Assembly (NCBI GenBank): GCA_002436065.1
Contig: DIXP01000084.1
Span: 1-64,000, forward strand
Direction of reading: 5' to 3'
Length of the DNA stretch: 64,000 nt
Source of the DNA: Chloroflexi bacterium UBA6077
GTDB taxonomy: Bacteria > Chloroflexota > UBA6077
Positions 7,420 through 15,424 of this stretch are shown here, piece by piece. The translations under genes were made by a program, and so were the position numbers. Numbering within the stretch: the first letter of the stretch is position 1; every line of letters begins with the position of its first letter. The notes under the pieces are model-generated. The model worked only from the letters and a program-made list of their open reading frames with translations, was not told the origin of the DNA and searched no databases.

Positions 7420-10147
7420 TACCCAGGCGGTCAGCACACTCCTGTCGCAAAGGGGCAGTGGGAATGCCGGTGCCGGCATCGGGTCGCAGGTAGTACTCCA
7501 CCATGATCTCGATCTCTCGCCACGTCAAGCCATGCCTCGTTCTTAGCAATCTCAGGCCCGTCGGCGAGACCAATCCCATCTCAGTAGCCTGAATAAGATG
7601 GCTCCTCAGAGTAAGGTCCGTACAACCGCTCAGCGTTTCGACTCCGGTCGAGCTAGCTCCCTGCTGCAGGAGGGAGGTCACAACCGCCTGCGCCGTCCGG
7701 CGAACAGATGGCCGTCGATCGTTGAGCAGGGGTGCAAACATGTTGACCGCTCGCTGATCCAGGCGGCGGATAGCCAGCTGACTGGCGAAATCGACATGGA
7801 TGTCTTCGGCAATAGCCTTCTGACATAGAAGGGCGATGAGATCGGCATCCCACCAGTAGAAATGGTAGAAGTGAGAGAACGCGGCGATCTCCATCGCACG
7901 GGTCAGCGATACCCGAGCATCAGAGAGTCTGGACAGTTTGTACTCGATGCCAGCCTGATGGAGCAGTGTGCTGCTCAATCTCAGTCTGAAGCGAGCGGCT
8001 GTCAGGAGTCTCGCGGCCTCTCGGAGGTGCTCAAGCGATTCCTTCTCCTGCCCGCACTCGCGCATCACTGTGGCGAAGACCACTTCCGCCGTGCTCCTGA
8101 CTGCTACGCTCTCGGAGAGGCGATACCGCTCATACAACTCAACGGCCCGCTCCCTTAGCGCCTGCCCCTGACCCAGCAGCGTCCCAAGGTAGAGAGCCTC
8201 CAACTCACCCTCCCCGGCGCTCTGAGCATAAGCCTGTTGCGCCTCGTCATACCGGTTCTGATCCCTCAGGCAGTTGCCCAGCAAGTGCCCAATGACGTGC
8301 TGCTGGTGCTTGACATTTCGGCCATAGAGGGACATGGCACGACGTTCCAGTTCCTCTGCTTCCTCCAGATGTCCGCGTGCCCACGTAGCAGCCCCCAGTT
8401 GGGCCAGTGCCCAAGCTTCCTCATACTCACCGATTTGATGCCTTTCACAGAACTCCAGGGCCTCCCGCGCGGTACGCTGGGCATCCACCAGGCTGCCCAT
8501 TTCCATCTGTGCATGGGCGGTGATCCGCTTGATGCGGCTTCGACACCACGTCCTGTCTACTTCGTCGTCAACCGTTGCCAGCTCCTGGTCGGCTTCACGA
8601 CAAGATGCCAGTGAGTCCTCCAGCATTCCGATTTCGCGGTAGGCCATCGCACGGTATAGTAGGAGCATGCTCTTCAGCATCGTGCCCGACCTCGCCATGC
8701 CCAGTGCAGAGGTTAAATGCCGAGCGGCCTCGTGAAGGTTCCTACGACGAAAATGGGCGTAGCCCAGTTCCCCCTCGGCCCATGCGCGCCCATCCTCGTC
8801 CCCTAACTCCTCAAAAGCTCTGCTCGCCTTTTCCAGGAGATAGATTGCCTCTTGGTCTCTCACCGACATGTGGCTAAGCCGACCTCGCATGGCTAGCAGC
8901 CAGGGTCTGGTTGTGGACAGGTTCTCTGGCAGAACCCTCAACCAACGCTCTACACTCTCGACGAAGCCAGACTGGATTTGTCGCAAGCCAATGCTCTCCA
9001 CCACCTGCGCTGCCTTAACAGCCTCGTTCGCCCTGAGGTAATGATGGATACACTCCTCCCACTGTTCCTTCCGCTCAAAGTACTGGGCTGCTTTCAGGTG
9101 AAGGGCCTCGACCTCCTCCCTGCCGAAGCGCTGAGCCAACTTGTGCCGAAGGAATTGCAGGAACAGCTGGTGGTATGTGAAGTCCCGACGATGCAGGTCC
9201 GCGCTGGTGGTGAACAAGCCTGCATCTTCCAGGTGCAAGAGCGTATTCTGCGAGGACGCCGTGGCTAGCAACAGATCGCACAGAGGGCCATTCATTCGTT
9301 CTAGAATGGATGTCACTACCAGGAATCGTTGGAGGTCCGAGTTCTGCTGATCGAATACCTCCTCGGCGAGGTAGTCATAGACCAGCCATGCCGATGCCAC
9401 GGGATCGGCAAGAACGGCCATAAGTTTCTCTTGGCGACCATATCTGAGAGATTGAGAAACCATGGCGATGCCTGCCGCCCAACCCTCGGTCCTCTGCTGG
9501 ACCAACCCGACAACCGAATCATCAATGCCGGCTCCTCCATCGCTTTGCAGTAGCCTGGCCGTCTCCTCCCTGGTGAAGGTCAGGTCCTGCTCTTCGAGAA
9601 CGAGTATCGCTTGCCGAGCACGCAGCTTGGCCAAAAGGAGGTGGGGGGTGGCTCGGGAGATGACTACGAACCGTAGGGGAGCGGGGCTTCTCTCGATGAG
9701 GGAACAAAGGATGTGACCAACTTCACCCACCTGGTTGACTTGGTGATAATCATCCAGAATGAGTACCGCAGGTCCAGGCCCCGCACCAGCGGCCTCATCA
9801 ACCAGCCTGTTAGCCAGGATGGTGACGTCCGGCGTGGATAGCCGGTGGGCACGAGGACGCTTGACGGGTTTCGAGCTGCCCCTCGATGAAAGGTGTCGCA
9901 GGCAAGTTTCCAGACCATCTGCGAACCTTGCCACGTCTCGGTCAGCGGCGCTCAGCGTGCGCCACTGCGATTTCAGCCCACCCGAGTGGCAGAGCTCTGA
10001 TACAAGCGTGGTCTTGCCATACCCTGCATCCGCCTTGACCACTATCAGCTTGCACCCCAGCGCAATCGCTTGCATCAACCGGCCAACTAGCCGTGGCCGG
10101 GACACGTGGGTGCTAGCCGAGACTCCCTGGTTGTCTCGCGCTTTCAC
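7277..10147 (-). CDS. LuxR-family regulator, large ATP-binding (MalT/LAL type)
   Basis: A 956-residue STAND-type regulator. An N-terminal NTPase carries Walker A (KADAGYGKTTLVSE) and Walker B (AVLILDDYHQ); the middle is a long helical, TPR-like sensor region; the C-terminal 60 or so residues form a LuxR-type helix-turn-helix (LTWREIEIM ... LGISENTLRCHVNNIR). MalT-like proteins bind ATP and a small inducer and then activate transcription as oligomers. The GTG start at 10147 has GGAGGTC before it. It heads the minus-strand series and probably controls the downstream PrpD/ADH/AOR/KOR genes or the divergent CoA-transferase operon. Confidence 0.9.
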   Translation of the reverse strand: MKARDNQGVSASTHVSRPRLVGRLMQAIALGCKLIVVKADAGYGKTTLVSELCHSGGLKSQWRTLSAADRDVARFADGLETCLRHLSSRGSSKPVKRPRAHRLSTPDVTILANRLVDEAAGAGPGPAVLILDDYHQVNQVGEVGHILCSLIERSPAPLRFVVISRATPHLLLAKLRARQAILVLEEQDLTFTREETARLLQSDGGAGIDDSVVGLVQQRTEGWAAGIAMVSQSLRYGRQEKLMAVLADPVASAWLVYDYLAEEVFDQQNSDLQRFLVVTSILERMNGPLCDLLLATASSQNTLLHLEDAGLFTTSADLHRRDFTYHQLFLQFLRHKLAQRFGREEVEALHLKAAQYFERKEQWEECIHHYLRANEAVKAAQVVESIGLRQIQSGFVESVERWLRVLPENLSTTRPWLLAMRGRLSHMSVRDQEAIYLLEKASRAFEELGDEDGRAWAEGELGYAHFRRRNLHEAARHLTSALGMARSGTMLKSMLLLYRAMAYREIGMLEDSLASCREADQELATVDDEVDRTWCRSRIKRITAHAQMEMGSLVDAQRTAREALEFCERHQIGEYEEAWALAQLGAATWARGHLEEAEELERRAMSLYGRNVKHQQHVIGHLLGNCLRDQNRYDEAQQAYAQSAGEGELEALYLGTLLGQGQALRERAVELYERYRLSESVAVRSTAEVVFATVMRECGQEKESLEHLREAARLLTAARFRLRLSSTLLHQAGIEYKLSRLSDARVSLTRAMEIAAFSHFYHFYWWDADLIALLCQKAIAEDIHVDFASQLAIRRLDQRAVNMFAPLLNDRRPSVRRTAQAVVTSLLQQGASSTGVETLSGCTDLTLRSHLIQATEMGLVSPTGLRLLRTRHGLTWREIEIMVEYYLRPDAGTGIPTAPLRQECADRLGISENTLRCHVNNIRQKLDLPRWVSKERVRKWAEEGGLLANLHSDCNA

Positions 10148-10242
10148 AGATGACCTCCACCGGAACGCCAGACCTGAGCGTGTGCGATCACATGGTAGCG
10201 GCTTGCCCCTGAACTGACAGCTATTCCGTCACGGAGGATGCC

Positions 10243-10459
10243 GTGGTGCGCAAGGGCTACCCTTCCGACATGACTGATGCCAAGCGGGCGATCCTGGAGC
10301 CTATGCTCCCGCCCTCCTGGGGCTGGACGACCGAGAACCAATTGGCTGGGCAGGTATCGGCGGCTTGCCAAGGACTACGAAAGGCAAGTCCATACCAGCG
10401 AAGCCTGGGTCTATGCAGAGATGCGTCACACCCTGCTCCGAAGGCTTGCCAGCATCTGA
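10243..10459 (+). mobile_element. Relic of an IS5-type transposase with internal deletion
   Basis: Two pieces of an IS5-family (IS427-like) transposase sit side by side in different frames. From about 10243 the reading GYPSDMTDAKRAILEPMLPP matches the usual N-terminus. From about 10347 to the TGA at 10459 another frame gives RRLAKDYERQ and TSEAWVYAEMRHTLLRRLA, matching the family's C-terminus. The whole DDE catalytic core between them is missing. No clear terminal inverted repeats were found, so element ends are uncertain. Non-functional. Confidence 0.72.
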
Positions 10460-10478
10460 TGCGCTTTCGTACCTCCTC

Positions 10479-10512
10479 TAGTATAGACGTCCATTCCTGT
10501 TTGTTCCATACC
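10479..10512 (+). promoter_or_regulatory. Possible operator/promoter resembling the one before leuC
   Basis: TAGTATAGACGTCCAT at 10479-10494 matches 13 of 16 bases of the palindromic site at 17903-17918. TAGACG could act as a -35 box with CATACC 17 bases downstream as a weak -10. It lies between the transposase relic and the LuxR relic, so it may be a surviving promoter of the degraded copy. Confidence 0.3.
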
Positions 10513-10515
10513 GAA

Positions 10516-10659
10516 GTCTCCGAGAACACCCTGCGATGCCAGGTCAATACGATCCGTCAGAAACCGGATCTGCCCAGATGCGTGTCGAGAGAGCGCGTGC
10601 TCCGATGGGCCGAGGAGGAGAGACTGCTGGCCGTCTCCAACTCTGGTCGCGACTCCTGA
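10516..10659 (+). pseudogene. C-terminal relic of a LuxR-family regulator
   Basis: About 47 codons ending in TGA at 10657-10659 encode SENTLRCQVNTIRQK and then a DLPRCVSRERV-type segment. This closely parallels the C-terminal helix-turn-helix of the intact regulator at 7277-10147 but lies on the other strand. There is no upstream ATPase or sensor domain; the frame runs back into the transposase relic. It is part of the inverted duplication and cannot function as a regulator. Confidence 0.75.
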
Positions 10660-10820
10660 CTTCTGCTGCATACCTGTGTCACCTCTGCATGTAGGCTCTC
10701 CCTGGCCCCGGCTTTAGTCCTCTTGTTAGTACCCTAGTTCTATCGCCCCGATTCCCCCTGGTGCCAGACAATGCGACCCGTAGCGAATCGTGCCATTCGG
10801 CGTGCAGGAGGATGCGGTCC

Positions 10821-10890
10821 ATGGTCGGCCCCAGGGAAGCCTTGTCGGCATTCGCTGCCTGAACGGCGGCATGGAACAGCTGAACCTGGG
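10821..10890 (+). pseudogene. 5' relic of a MmgE/PrpD gene
   Basis: The ATG at 10821, with its ribosome site AGGAGGA, starts MVGPREALSAFAA, which parallels MVGPTEALAAFAV of the intact PrpD protein, and then hits a TGA. Similarity continues weakly for about 30 more bases and then stops, before the CoA-transferase gene. A remnant of a second PrpD gene that once followed a second LuxR gene. Confidence 0.72.
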
Positions 10891-10949
10891 TCCAAGCGAC
10901 CCCAAACGAGAGCAGGTTTCGCTCTCCACAATGTCTTTGGAGGTAAACG

Positions 10950-12182
10950 ATGTCCGACAGTACCGACGCCGTCGCACTGGCGGCCAAGCAGGGCCCGCTC
11001 GCGGGCGTGCGAGTCATCGACCTGGGCACCATGTTCGCCGCGCCCTTCGCGGCGACGCTGATGGGCGACTTCGGGGCCGACGTAATCAAGGTGGAGGTCC
11101 CCGGGACCGGCGACTCCAACAGGGGCATCACTCCAATTGTCCAGGGCGTCCCCGTGCTCTGGACCGCGCTCGCCAGGAACAAGAAGTCCATCTCCCTCGA
11201 CATCCGCACGGAGAAGGGCAAGGAGATCCTGATGAAGCTGATCGCCACGGCCGACGTGGTGATGGAGAACTTCCGTGTTGGCACCCTCGAGAAGTGGGGA
11301 CTCGGCCTCGATGAGATGAAGAAGGTCAACCCTCGCATCATCCTGGTGCGGATCTCCGGCTACGGCCAGACCGGACCATCCAAGGACAAGGCGGGGTTCG
11401 GCACCCCAGCGGCCGCTTACGCGGGCTACACCTACATGCAGGGCTTCGGCGACCGCCCGCCCATCAGCCCGCCCATCTCCCTTGCTGACTACCTGGCGGG
11501 GACGTTCGGTGCTTTGTCCGCCATGATGGCCCTGCACCACAGGGACAAGCACAACCGCCCCGAGGGCCAATCGGTTGATGTGTCCCTCTACGAGCCGCTC
11601 TTCCGGTTCATGGACAACATCGTGGTCAACTACGCCTACCAGGGGAAGGTCCGGGAGCGCTCCGACAACCAGCGAATGACGGTCCCCGGCGGAAACTTCG
11701 AGACCAAGGACGGCAAGTGGGTCGTCATGGTCAGCAGCACTGACCGCGTCTTCAATCGGCTGGCGGAGGTCATGGGCCGGGCGGACATGATCACCGATCC
11801 GAACTACTGCACGAACGCGAAGCGCATGGAGCGCGGCGAAGAGGTGAACGGCCTCGTCCAGGACTTCTTCAACACGTTGAACATGAGGGACCTCATCGCC
11901 CTGCTGGACAAGAGCGGAATACCCGTCTGCCCGATAAACAGCATGGCGGACATCTTCGAGGACCCGCAGTACCAGGCCCGGGAGGACATCGTAGAGGTCG
12001 ATCACCCAGTGCTGGGCAAGGCGAAGATGATCGGAGTTGTCCCCAAGTTTTCGGAAACCCCCGGCGCCATTCGCTTCCCCGGGCCCGCCACGGTGGGCGA
12101 GAACAACCTGGAGATCTACAAGAGCGAGCTCGGGCTTTCCGACGCCGACATCGAAGCCCTCAAGTCCGAGAAAGTAATCTAG
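10950..12182 (+). CDS. Family III (CaiB/BaiF) CoA-transferase
   Basis: A 410-residue formyl-CoA-transferase-like enzyme moving CoA between carboxylic acids through an aspartyl-CoA thioester. The N-terminus GVRVIDLGTMFAAPFAATLM and GADVIKVEVP are typical. Asp180 in SLADYLAG is the expected catalytic residue, and length matches the family. The start is set by GGAGG seven bases before ATG 10950. It opens a plus-strand series with an HMG-CoA-lyase-like enzyme and a LeuD-LeuC fusion, so it probably activates a hydroxy-dicarboxylic acid to its CoA ester. Known relatives act on oxalate, carnitine, itaconate, mesaconate and succinate; which applies here is open. Confidence 0.92.
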   Translation: MSDSTDAVALAAKQGPLAGVRVIDLGTMFAAPFAATLMGDFGADVIKVEVPGTGDSNRGITPIVQGVPVLWTALARNKKSISLDIRTEKGKEILMKLIATADVVMENFRVGTLEKWGLGLDEMKKVNPRIILVRISGYGQTGPSKDKAGFGTPAAAYAGYTYMQGFGDRPPISPPISLADYLAGTFGALSAMMALHHRDKHNRPEGQSVDVSLYEPLFRFMDNIVVNYAYQGKVRERSDNQRMTVPGGNFETKDGKWVVMVSSTDRVFNRLAEVMGRADMITDPNYCTNAKRMERGEEVNGLVQDFFNTLNMRDLIALLDKSGIPVCPINSMADIFEDPQYQAREDIVEVDHPVLGKAKMIGVVPKFSETPGAIRFPGPATVGENNLEIYKSELGLSDADIEALKSEKVI

Positions 12183-12187
12183 CAGAG

Positions 12188-12236
12188 CCAGAGGTCACCA
12201 GGGAGGGTGCACCGTACCCTCCCTGGTGACCTCTGG
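12188..12236 (+). terminator. Perfect 21-bp hairpin between CoA-transferase and lyase genes
   Basis: Two perfectly complementary 21-base arms (12188-12208 and 12216-12236) flank a 7-base loop. No T-run follows on either strand, so it may be a transcript-processing or attenuating structure, or a mutated terminator, rather than a classical intrinsic terminator. The downstream lyase gene starts 24 bases later. Confidence 0.6.
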
Positions 12237-12259
12237 AATCAAATACTATGGAGTGAAAG

Positions 12260-13198
12260 ATGAACCTGCCAAAGAAAGTCCACATCGTGGAGATGTGCCC
12301 GAGAGACGGATTCCAGGGCGAAAAGACGATGATCCCCACCGAGAAGAAGATCCAGTTCATCAACATGCTCTCCAGAACCGGACTGAACGATATTCAGGCC
12401 ACCTCCCTGGTCCATCCGAAAGCGATACCCCAACTCGCCGATGGCGACGAAGTGCTCGCCAAGATCGACAGGCCAGCCGGTGTCCAGTGGAAGGTCCTGG
12501 TCCCCAACCTGAGAGGGCTGGAGAGATCTTTCCCCTACAAACCCGACAAGATCAACTTAATGATGAGCGTCAGCGAGTCCCACAGCCGCGCCAACGCCAA
12601 CAAATCCGTGGACGAGGCGCTGAAGGGCCACGCGGAGGTAGCGAAGGCCGCCCTGGATGCCGGCATCGGGGTGATCGGCCAGATGTCCTGCTTCTTCGGG
12701 TGCCCCTTCGAGGGCGAGGTGCCCTGGTCCCAACGGGAGAGGATCATCAGGGCTTATCTGGACATGGGCGTCCAGGAACTCGGACTCGCCGACACCATTG
12801 GCGTCGCCAACCCACGGCAGACGTACGCTCTGGTCTCCCTCGTCATGGACATGTTCCCGGGCATCCCGTTCTCCCTCCACATGCACAACACTCGGGACAT
12901 GGCACTCGCTAACATCCTCGCTGCTATGCAGGCCGGAGCGACCGCATTCGACTCGGCCGTGGGCGGACTGGGTGGCTGCCCGTACGTCCCTAACGCCACA
13001 GGCAACATTGCCACCGAGGACCTGGTGAACATGCTGCACGAGATGGGGATCGAGACCGGCGTCGATCTCGACAAGGTGATCGAGGCGGCAAGGTTCGCGC
13101 AAACTCTAATCGACCATCCTCTAGCGGAGATGATGGTGAGGGCCGGCAAGCGGACCGACCTGAAGCCCGCCCCCAAAGAGCAGCATAAGGTAGGCTAG
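12260..13198 (+). CDS. HMG-CoA-lyase-like (DRE-TIM) enzyme
   Basis: A 312-residue member of the 3-hydroxy-3-methylglutaryl-CoA lyase family, which cleaves a 3-hydroxyacyl-CoA in a retro-Claisen reaction. Visible motifs are EMCPRDGFQGE (Arg/Asp/Gln active-site start), LHMHNTRDMAL (metal histidines), and the C-terminal catalytic-loop region GGLGGCPYVPNATGN, with its cysteine. GGAGTG precedes the ATG at 12260. Beside a CoA-transferase and aconitase-like dehydratases it could cleave HMG-CoA, citramalyl-CoA or a dimethylmalyl-type CoA ester; the last two are guesses from context. Confidence 0.9.
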   Translation: MNLPKKVHIVEMCPRDGFQGEKTMIPTEKKIQFINMLSRTGLNDIQATSLVHPKAIPQLADGDEVLAKIDRPAGVQWKVLVPNLRGLERSFPYKPDKINLMMSVSESHSRANANKSVDEALKGHAEVAKAALDAGIGVIGQMSCFFGCPFEGEVPWSQRERIIRAYLDMGVQELGLADTIGVANPRQTYALVSLVMDMFPGIPFSLHMHNTRDMALANILAAMQAGATAFDSAVGGLGGCPYVPNATGNIATEDLVNMLHEMGIETGVDLDKVIEAARFAQTLIDHPLAEMMVRAGKRTDLKPAPKEQHKVG

Positions 13199-13241
13199 CA
13201 CACCGACGAAGCTATGCTACAAGAGATAGGGAGATAGTGAT

Positions 13242-15050
13242 ATGAGCCAACCAGCCGGCAGTGAAGGGATCCAGGCCGGTAGGGCCTTCAAATTCGGGGA
13301 CAACATCTCGACCGACGCCATCACCTCTGGGCGGCACGCTCATCTCCGGAACAATCTGCCGGAGCTGGCCAAGTACGCGATGGACGACGCCGACCCAACG
13401 TTCAAGGAGAGGGTGCAGCCAGGCGATTTCGTGGTGGCCGGCAAGAACTTCGGGATGGGGTCCAGCCGCCAGCACGCCCCGATAGTCCTCAAGCTCAACA
13501 AGGTCGCGGTGCTCGCGAAGTCGTTCGCCCGGATCTTCTTCCGCAACTCCATCAACCTCGGGCTGCCCGTCGTGATTTGCGACACCGACCGCATCTCCGA
13601 CGGAGATCAGCTGCGGCTAGACCTGGGTCGCGGGCAATTGGTCAACGTGACCACCGGCGAAGAGATCGCCATCGGGGCCCTGCCGCCGATGATGCTGAGA
13701 ATCCTCGCCGAGGGCGGGATGAAGCCGTTCCTCGACAAGTTCGGTGGATTCGACGCCTTGGTCGCCGGGCAGAAACCGGTGGACATGGGCGTGGCGAGGC
13801 CGCGGACTCTGGCCGAGAAGATCCTCAGCGAGAAGGCCGGCTATCCGGTGAATTCTGGGGACATCATCCTTGCCGATGTGGACCTGGCCTACCTCACCGA
13901 CACCCAGGGCCCGCTGACCCTGAGGGAGATGACCAGCATCGGCCTCAAGCGCGCCGCCCACCCCGAGCGCTTCTTCATGTTCATGGACCACGGCGCACCG
14001 AGTCCGAGAGCCGAGATCGCCGACGAGCAGAAGTACATGCGCGAGAGGGCCGAGGAGTTGGGCGCCAGGGTCTTCGACATCGGCTATGGTGTCTGCCACC
14101 AGGTGGCCCTGGAGGAGCTCACTGTTCCCGGCGGGCTCACCATCGGCAGCGACTCGCACAGCTGCACCACCGGCGCGCTCGGCAGCTTCGCCACCGGCAT
14201 GGGAGCAACGGACGTCGCTGTGGCAGTTGGGACCGGCAAGACATGGCTGCGAGTCCCCGAAACCATCGAGGTGAGGCTGCACGGCAACCTGCCGAAGGGC
14301 GTCTACGCCAAGGACATCGCGCTGGAGCTGGAGCGCATCATCACTGTGGACGGCGCCACCTACAAGGTGATCGAGTACACCGGCGACCTCATCCCCCGCA
14401 TGAGCATTACCGAACGTGCGACCCTTTCCAACATGGCGGTGGAGCTGGGGGCGAAGGCCGGCCTGTTCCCCTCCGACGAGCAGACCTTTGCGTGGATGAA
14501 GAAGTACCATCGCGAAGATGCCTGGAGGGCGATCCCGTCCGACGAAGGAGCGCCCTACGAGCGAACCTTCGACGTCGACGTTAGCAAGCTAGTGCCGCTT
14601 GTTGCCTGCCCGCACCAGCCCGACAACGTGAAGCCGATTTCCGAGGTCAAGGGTACACGGATCCACGAGGTGTTCTTCGGCGCCTGCACCAACGCGCGAT
14701 TGGACGACCTTGCGGTGGCGGCCGCCATACTGAAGGGGCGCCAGGTACATCCCTCTACCCGCCTGATCGTGGTGCCGGCCTCCCGGATCGTCCTGAGCGA
14801 TGCCCTGAAGCTTGGGTACATCCAAACGCTGGTAGACGCCGGAGCAGCGATCGCGCCTCCAGGCTGCGGCGCCTGCGCCGGGCACCACATGGGCATCATC
14901 GCAGACGGGGAGAACGTGCTGAGCACTCAGAACCGCAACTTCAAGGGCCGGATGGGGAACCCGAACGGCAACATCTACCTGAGCAGTCCTGCGGTGGCGG
15001 CTGCAACCGCTCTGTTCGGAGAGATCGCAGATCCCAGGGAGGTGCTGTGA
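13242..15050 (+). CDS. Fused aconitase-family hydro-lyase (LeuD domain then LeuC domain)
   Basis: One 602-residue chain holding both halves of an isopropylmalate-dehydratase-type enzyme in unusual order. Residues about 14-165 are the LeuD swivel domain (GRAFKFGDNISTDAI; VVAGKNFGMGSSRQHAP; LAKSFARIFFRN). Residues about 185-602 are the LeuC catalytic domain, with [4Fe-4S] ligands Cys482, Cys542 and Cys545. Stereospecific hydration/dehydration of a 2- or 3-hydroxy dicarboxylate is expected. GGGAGATAG precedes the ATG. A separate LeuC/LeuD pair lies 3 kb downstream, so the fusion probably has a different substrate, such as citramalate, dimethylmalate or homocitrate type. Confidence 0.9.
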   Translation: MSQPAGSEGIQAGRAFKFGDNISTDAITSGRHAHLRNNLPELAKYAMDDADPTFKERVQPGDFVVAGKNFGMGSSRQHAPIVLKLNKVAVLAKSFARIFFRNSINLGLPVVICDTDRISDGDQLRLDLGRGQLVNVTTGEEIAIGALPPMMLRILAEGGMKPFLDKFGGFDALVAGQKPVDMGVARPRTLAEKILSEKAGYPVNSGDIILADVDLAYLTDTQGPLTLREMTSIGLKRAAHPERFFMFMDHGAPSPRAEIADEQKYMRERAEELGARVFDIGYGVCHQVALEELTVPGGLTIGSDSHSCTTGALGSFATGMGATDVAVAVGTGKTWLRVPETIEVRLHGNLPKGVYAKDIALELERIITVDGATYKVIEYTGDLIPRMSITERATLSNMAVELGAKAGLFPSDEQTFAWMKKYHREDAWRAIPSDEGAPYERTFDVDVSKLVPLVACPHQPDNVKPISEVKGTRIHEVFFGACTNARLDDLAVAAAILKGRQVHPSTRLIVVPASRIVLSDALKLGYIQTLVDAGAAIAPPGCGACAGHHMGIIADGENVLSTQNRNFKGRMGNPNGNIYLSSPAVAAATALFGEIADPREVL

Positions 15051-15093
15051 TCCAGGGCGCCTGAGCGGCGGCAGCGGTTCCAGGGACGGGGCG

Positions 15094-15131
15094 CCTCGCG
15101 CAGTTGTGAGTCTTCCCACAACTGCGCGAGG
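15094..15131 (+). terminator. Hairpin after the LeuD-LeuC fusion
   Basis: Perfect 15-base arms (15094-15108 and 15117-15131) with an 8-base loop lie 44 bases after the fusion gene's stop. No clear T-run follows, but the position fits the end of the plus-strand transcript. Confidence 0.6.
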
Positions 15132-15323
15132 GTCACGCTCGACTATCCGAGAGACCACCAACGCCTGCGAATGCCTGCTCACGGTGAACCAGTCGGTCGG
15201 CAACTCACGGTCCGGCCCTCGGAGCCTGGGGATTCCCACCCATCTCTCCTCCGCATAGGTCAGCAGCGAGGCCACCGCCGGGTGCTCCACCGTCCCCAGC
15301 GCCACCCCAATCCCGTCCAGGAC
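15120..15323 (-). pseudogene. Possible MmgE/PrpD gene fragment
   Basis: Read on the minus strand from 15323, the frame gives VLDGIGVALGTVEHPAVASL, then LLTYAEE, which resembles the N-terminal helix of PrpD proteins (compare ILDCTGVALAGS in the intact gene). LPTDWFTVS follows and then similarity fades. There is no start codon in place and no downstream body of the protein. The 375 bases between the two convergent operons otherwise hold only two hairpins. Confidence 0.35.
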
Positions 15324-15350
15324 CTACTTTGGGTGGTGGCACCGAAAGCC

Positions 15351-15390
15351 GAAGAGGGGTGGATGACCTTCACGCCATCCACCCCTCTTC
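15351..15390. terminator. Bidirectional hairpin between convergent operons
   Basis: Perfect 15-base arms (15351-15365 and 15376-15390) around a 10-base loop, 34 bases beyond the stop of the minus-strand fumarate-reductase-like operon. Likely terminates that operon and any read-through from the plus strand. Confidence 0.6.
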
Positions 15391-15424
15391 ATGCGTCTCA
15401 CCCCTTATGCTCTGATCTACTAGA

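Larger units (their letters stand above)
10516..10890 (+). repeat. Inverted duplication, decayed copy
   Basis: Diverged counterpart of 7052-7419 in opposite orientation. It runs from the LuxR helix-turn-helix coding end through the leader (CTAGTTCTATCGCC at about 10734-10747, ATGCGACCCGTAGCGA at 10771-10786) into a PrpD start. With the intact copy it forms two arms enclosing the LuxR gene and the transposase relic. Confidence 0.78.

Noticed and set aside
13577..14584. 335-codon frame inside the LeuD-LeuC fusion
   Set aside because: Same strand, shifted frame of a gene whose motifs are all intact; Arg-rich nonsense composition.
15331..15345. T-box-like string TTGGGTGGTGGCACCGA on the plus strand
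   Set aside because: It lacks stem I, an antiterminator partner and a downstream plus-strand gene; the next gene is convergent. It belongs to the possible PrpD fragment and terminator region.
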